From positions 1-7,939 of the forward strand of contig CAOOMX010000048.1 of assembly GCA_948497845.1 (NCBI GenBank): DNA of 7,939 nt, given 5' to 3'. Below are positions 7,434 to 7,939 of the stretch, piece by piece (positions within the stretch are counted from its first letter, which is position 1; every line of letters begins with the position of its first letter). The DNA is from an uncultured Bacilli bacterium. GTDB taxonomy: Bacteria; Bacillota_I; Bacilli_A; RF39; UBA660. The translations under genes and the position numbers were made by a program. The notes below the pieces were generated by a model that saw only the letters and a list, made by a program, of their open reading frames with translations, ran no database searches and was not told the DNA's origin.

Positions 7434-7565
7434 GGACAGTTTTTTCAAAAACTACAACTCAATACTTTACATCAACTAATATAAAATGGTCCCTTAAAAC
7501 AAAAAAAGCAGCACACTTCATGCTACAATATATAAATCAAAAAACAATAGAAAGAAGTGTGTTGC
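7434..7565 (+). mobile_element. left flank of an insertion sequence, boundary not resolved
   Basis: The 130 or so bases before the transposase contain no gene. They include a small palindrome (AGTTTTT at 7438-7444 and AAAAACT at 7447-7453) and the hairpin before the start codon. The left end of the element probably lies somewhere between the operon promoter and 7508, and GGACAG at 7434-7439 is one possible edge. The right end is outside the window, so terminal repeats and target duplications cannot be matched. Confidence 0.3.
7508..7565 (+). repeat. inverted repeat directly before the transposase start codon
   Basis: Arms 7508-7519 (GCAGCACACTTC) and 7554-7565 (GAAGTGTGTTGC) pair along all 12 bases in plus-strand RNA, with one G-U wobble, around a 34-base loop. 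The right arm includes the end of the AAAGAAG ribosome site (7551-7557) and touches the ATG at 7566. A transcript started upstream of 7508 would fold this region shut, while one started inside the loop would leave it open. Insertion sequences are known to limit transposase made from outside promoters in this way; here it is inferred. Confidence 0.6.
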
Positions 7566-7939
7566 ATGTATAAAGTATATAATAATCAAAAACAAATAAC
7601 AATGAGATTTAGTAAATTTTTGAAAAAAGTCATTCCCAATATAAGAAAAACTCAATTAAACTTTATTCCTTCAGTTATGTTTGGCATGATTGAATCTGAA
7701 TCTTGTGCTTCCTCTGATATTGCTAAGGCTTTAAAAGATGAGGCTAAATGGGCACAATTTGACTCTATTGTTAAAAGAATTAATAGACTTTGGGCTAATA
7801 AACATTTTAATGGAAGACTTTTATTTAATGAAGTTATTATTTCCATCCTTAGCAATTACAAAAAGAAACATAAAGATAAAAATGTTCATATCACTTTTGA
7901 TCATATGTTCTCTCATGATAATTATGCCATATTTATGTT
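7566..7939 (+). CDS. IS4-like DDE transposase, N-terminal part (cut by window end)
   Basis: The frame stays open from ATG 7566 to the window edge, 124 codons plus two bases, without a stop. The translation begins MYKVYNNQKQITMRF. It has a helical, probably DNA-binding N-terminal part: SSDIAKALKDEAKWAQFDSIVKR at about 49-71, and RINRLWANKHFNGRLLFNEV at about 71-90. It then enters a catalytic-domain start, VHITFDHMFSHDNYAIFM, where Asp112 would be the first Asp of the DDE triad. This pattern is what I recall from IS4-family transposases of low-GC Bacillota; the exact family is uncertain. A ribosome site AAAGAAG lies eight bases before the ATG and is part of a hairpin. A second ATG at codon 13 is a less likely start. 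Whether the element is intact cannot be judged from this window. Confidence 0.75.
   Translation, partial: MYKVYNNQKQITMRFSKFLKKVIPNIRKTQLNFIPSVMFGMIESESCASSDIAKALKDEAKWAQFDSIVKRINRLWANKHFNGRLLFNEVIISILSNYKKKHKDKNVHITFDHMFSHDNYAIFM

Noticed and set aside
7652..7855. Minus-strand open frame of 67 codons
   Set aside because: It is antisense to the transposase frame, which is open to the window end and has recognisable transposase sequence.
1..7939. CRISPR array, tRNA, rRNA or riboswitch
   Set aside because: No regularly spaced repeats, cloverleaf-like segments or recognisable conserved RNA cores were seen; intergenic spaces are all short.

Overview
This window is very AT-rich bacterial DNA using the standard bacterial code: genes end in TAA or TGA, and the tryptophans I checked are TGG. 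The spore-coat-like gene pair, the compact gene spacing and the style of the proteins suggest a Bacillota. A gut-associated lineage near Erysipelotrichales or related low-GC Bacilli/Clostridia is my best guess; no rRNA or species marker is present to settle it.

Layout, left to right. Positions 11-43 hold a rho-independent terminator on the minus strand. It closes a complete P-type Ca2+-ATPase gene (79-2706, minus). A short divergent intergenic region (2707-2793) separates that gene from two small overlapping plus-strand genes (2794-3009 and 3002-3280). The second looks like a CotF-type spore coat protein and the first like its usual short partner. A symmetric A/T hairpin at 3264-3291 contains the stop codon of the last coat gene and most of the stop codon of the converging operon, and probably ends transcription from both sides.

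The most interesting part is a three-gene minus-strand operon. It is transcribed from a likely promoter near 7354-7359 and runs: a small protein with two membrane segments (6851-7333), then two long tandem paralogues (5120-6844 and 3290-5077). Each paralogue has a cytoplasmic N-terminal domain of about 120-130 residues, one membrane segment, an acidic linker and a large outer domain with a zinc-protease HExxH motif. Downstream, an LYE and an NE pair sit at identical spacings in both. I read them as a duplicated, membrane-anchored, gluzincin-like ectoprotease family without an assigned function. The small two-helix protein is tightly coupled to them by translation and may be a partner.

The right end (7566 to the window edge) is the start of an IS4-like DDE transposase gene, cut off by the window. 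Its start is preceded by a long inverted repeat that would hide the ribosome binding site in read-through transcripts. No tRNA, rRNA, CRISPR array or replication origin was seen, and no stretch longer than about 225 bases lacks a gene.
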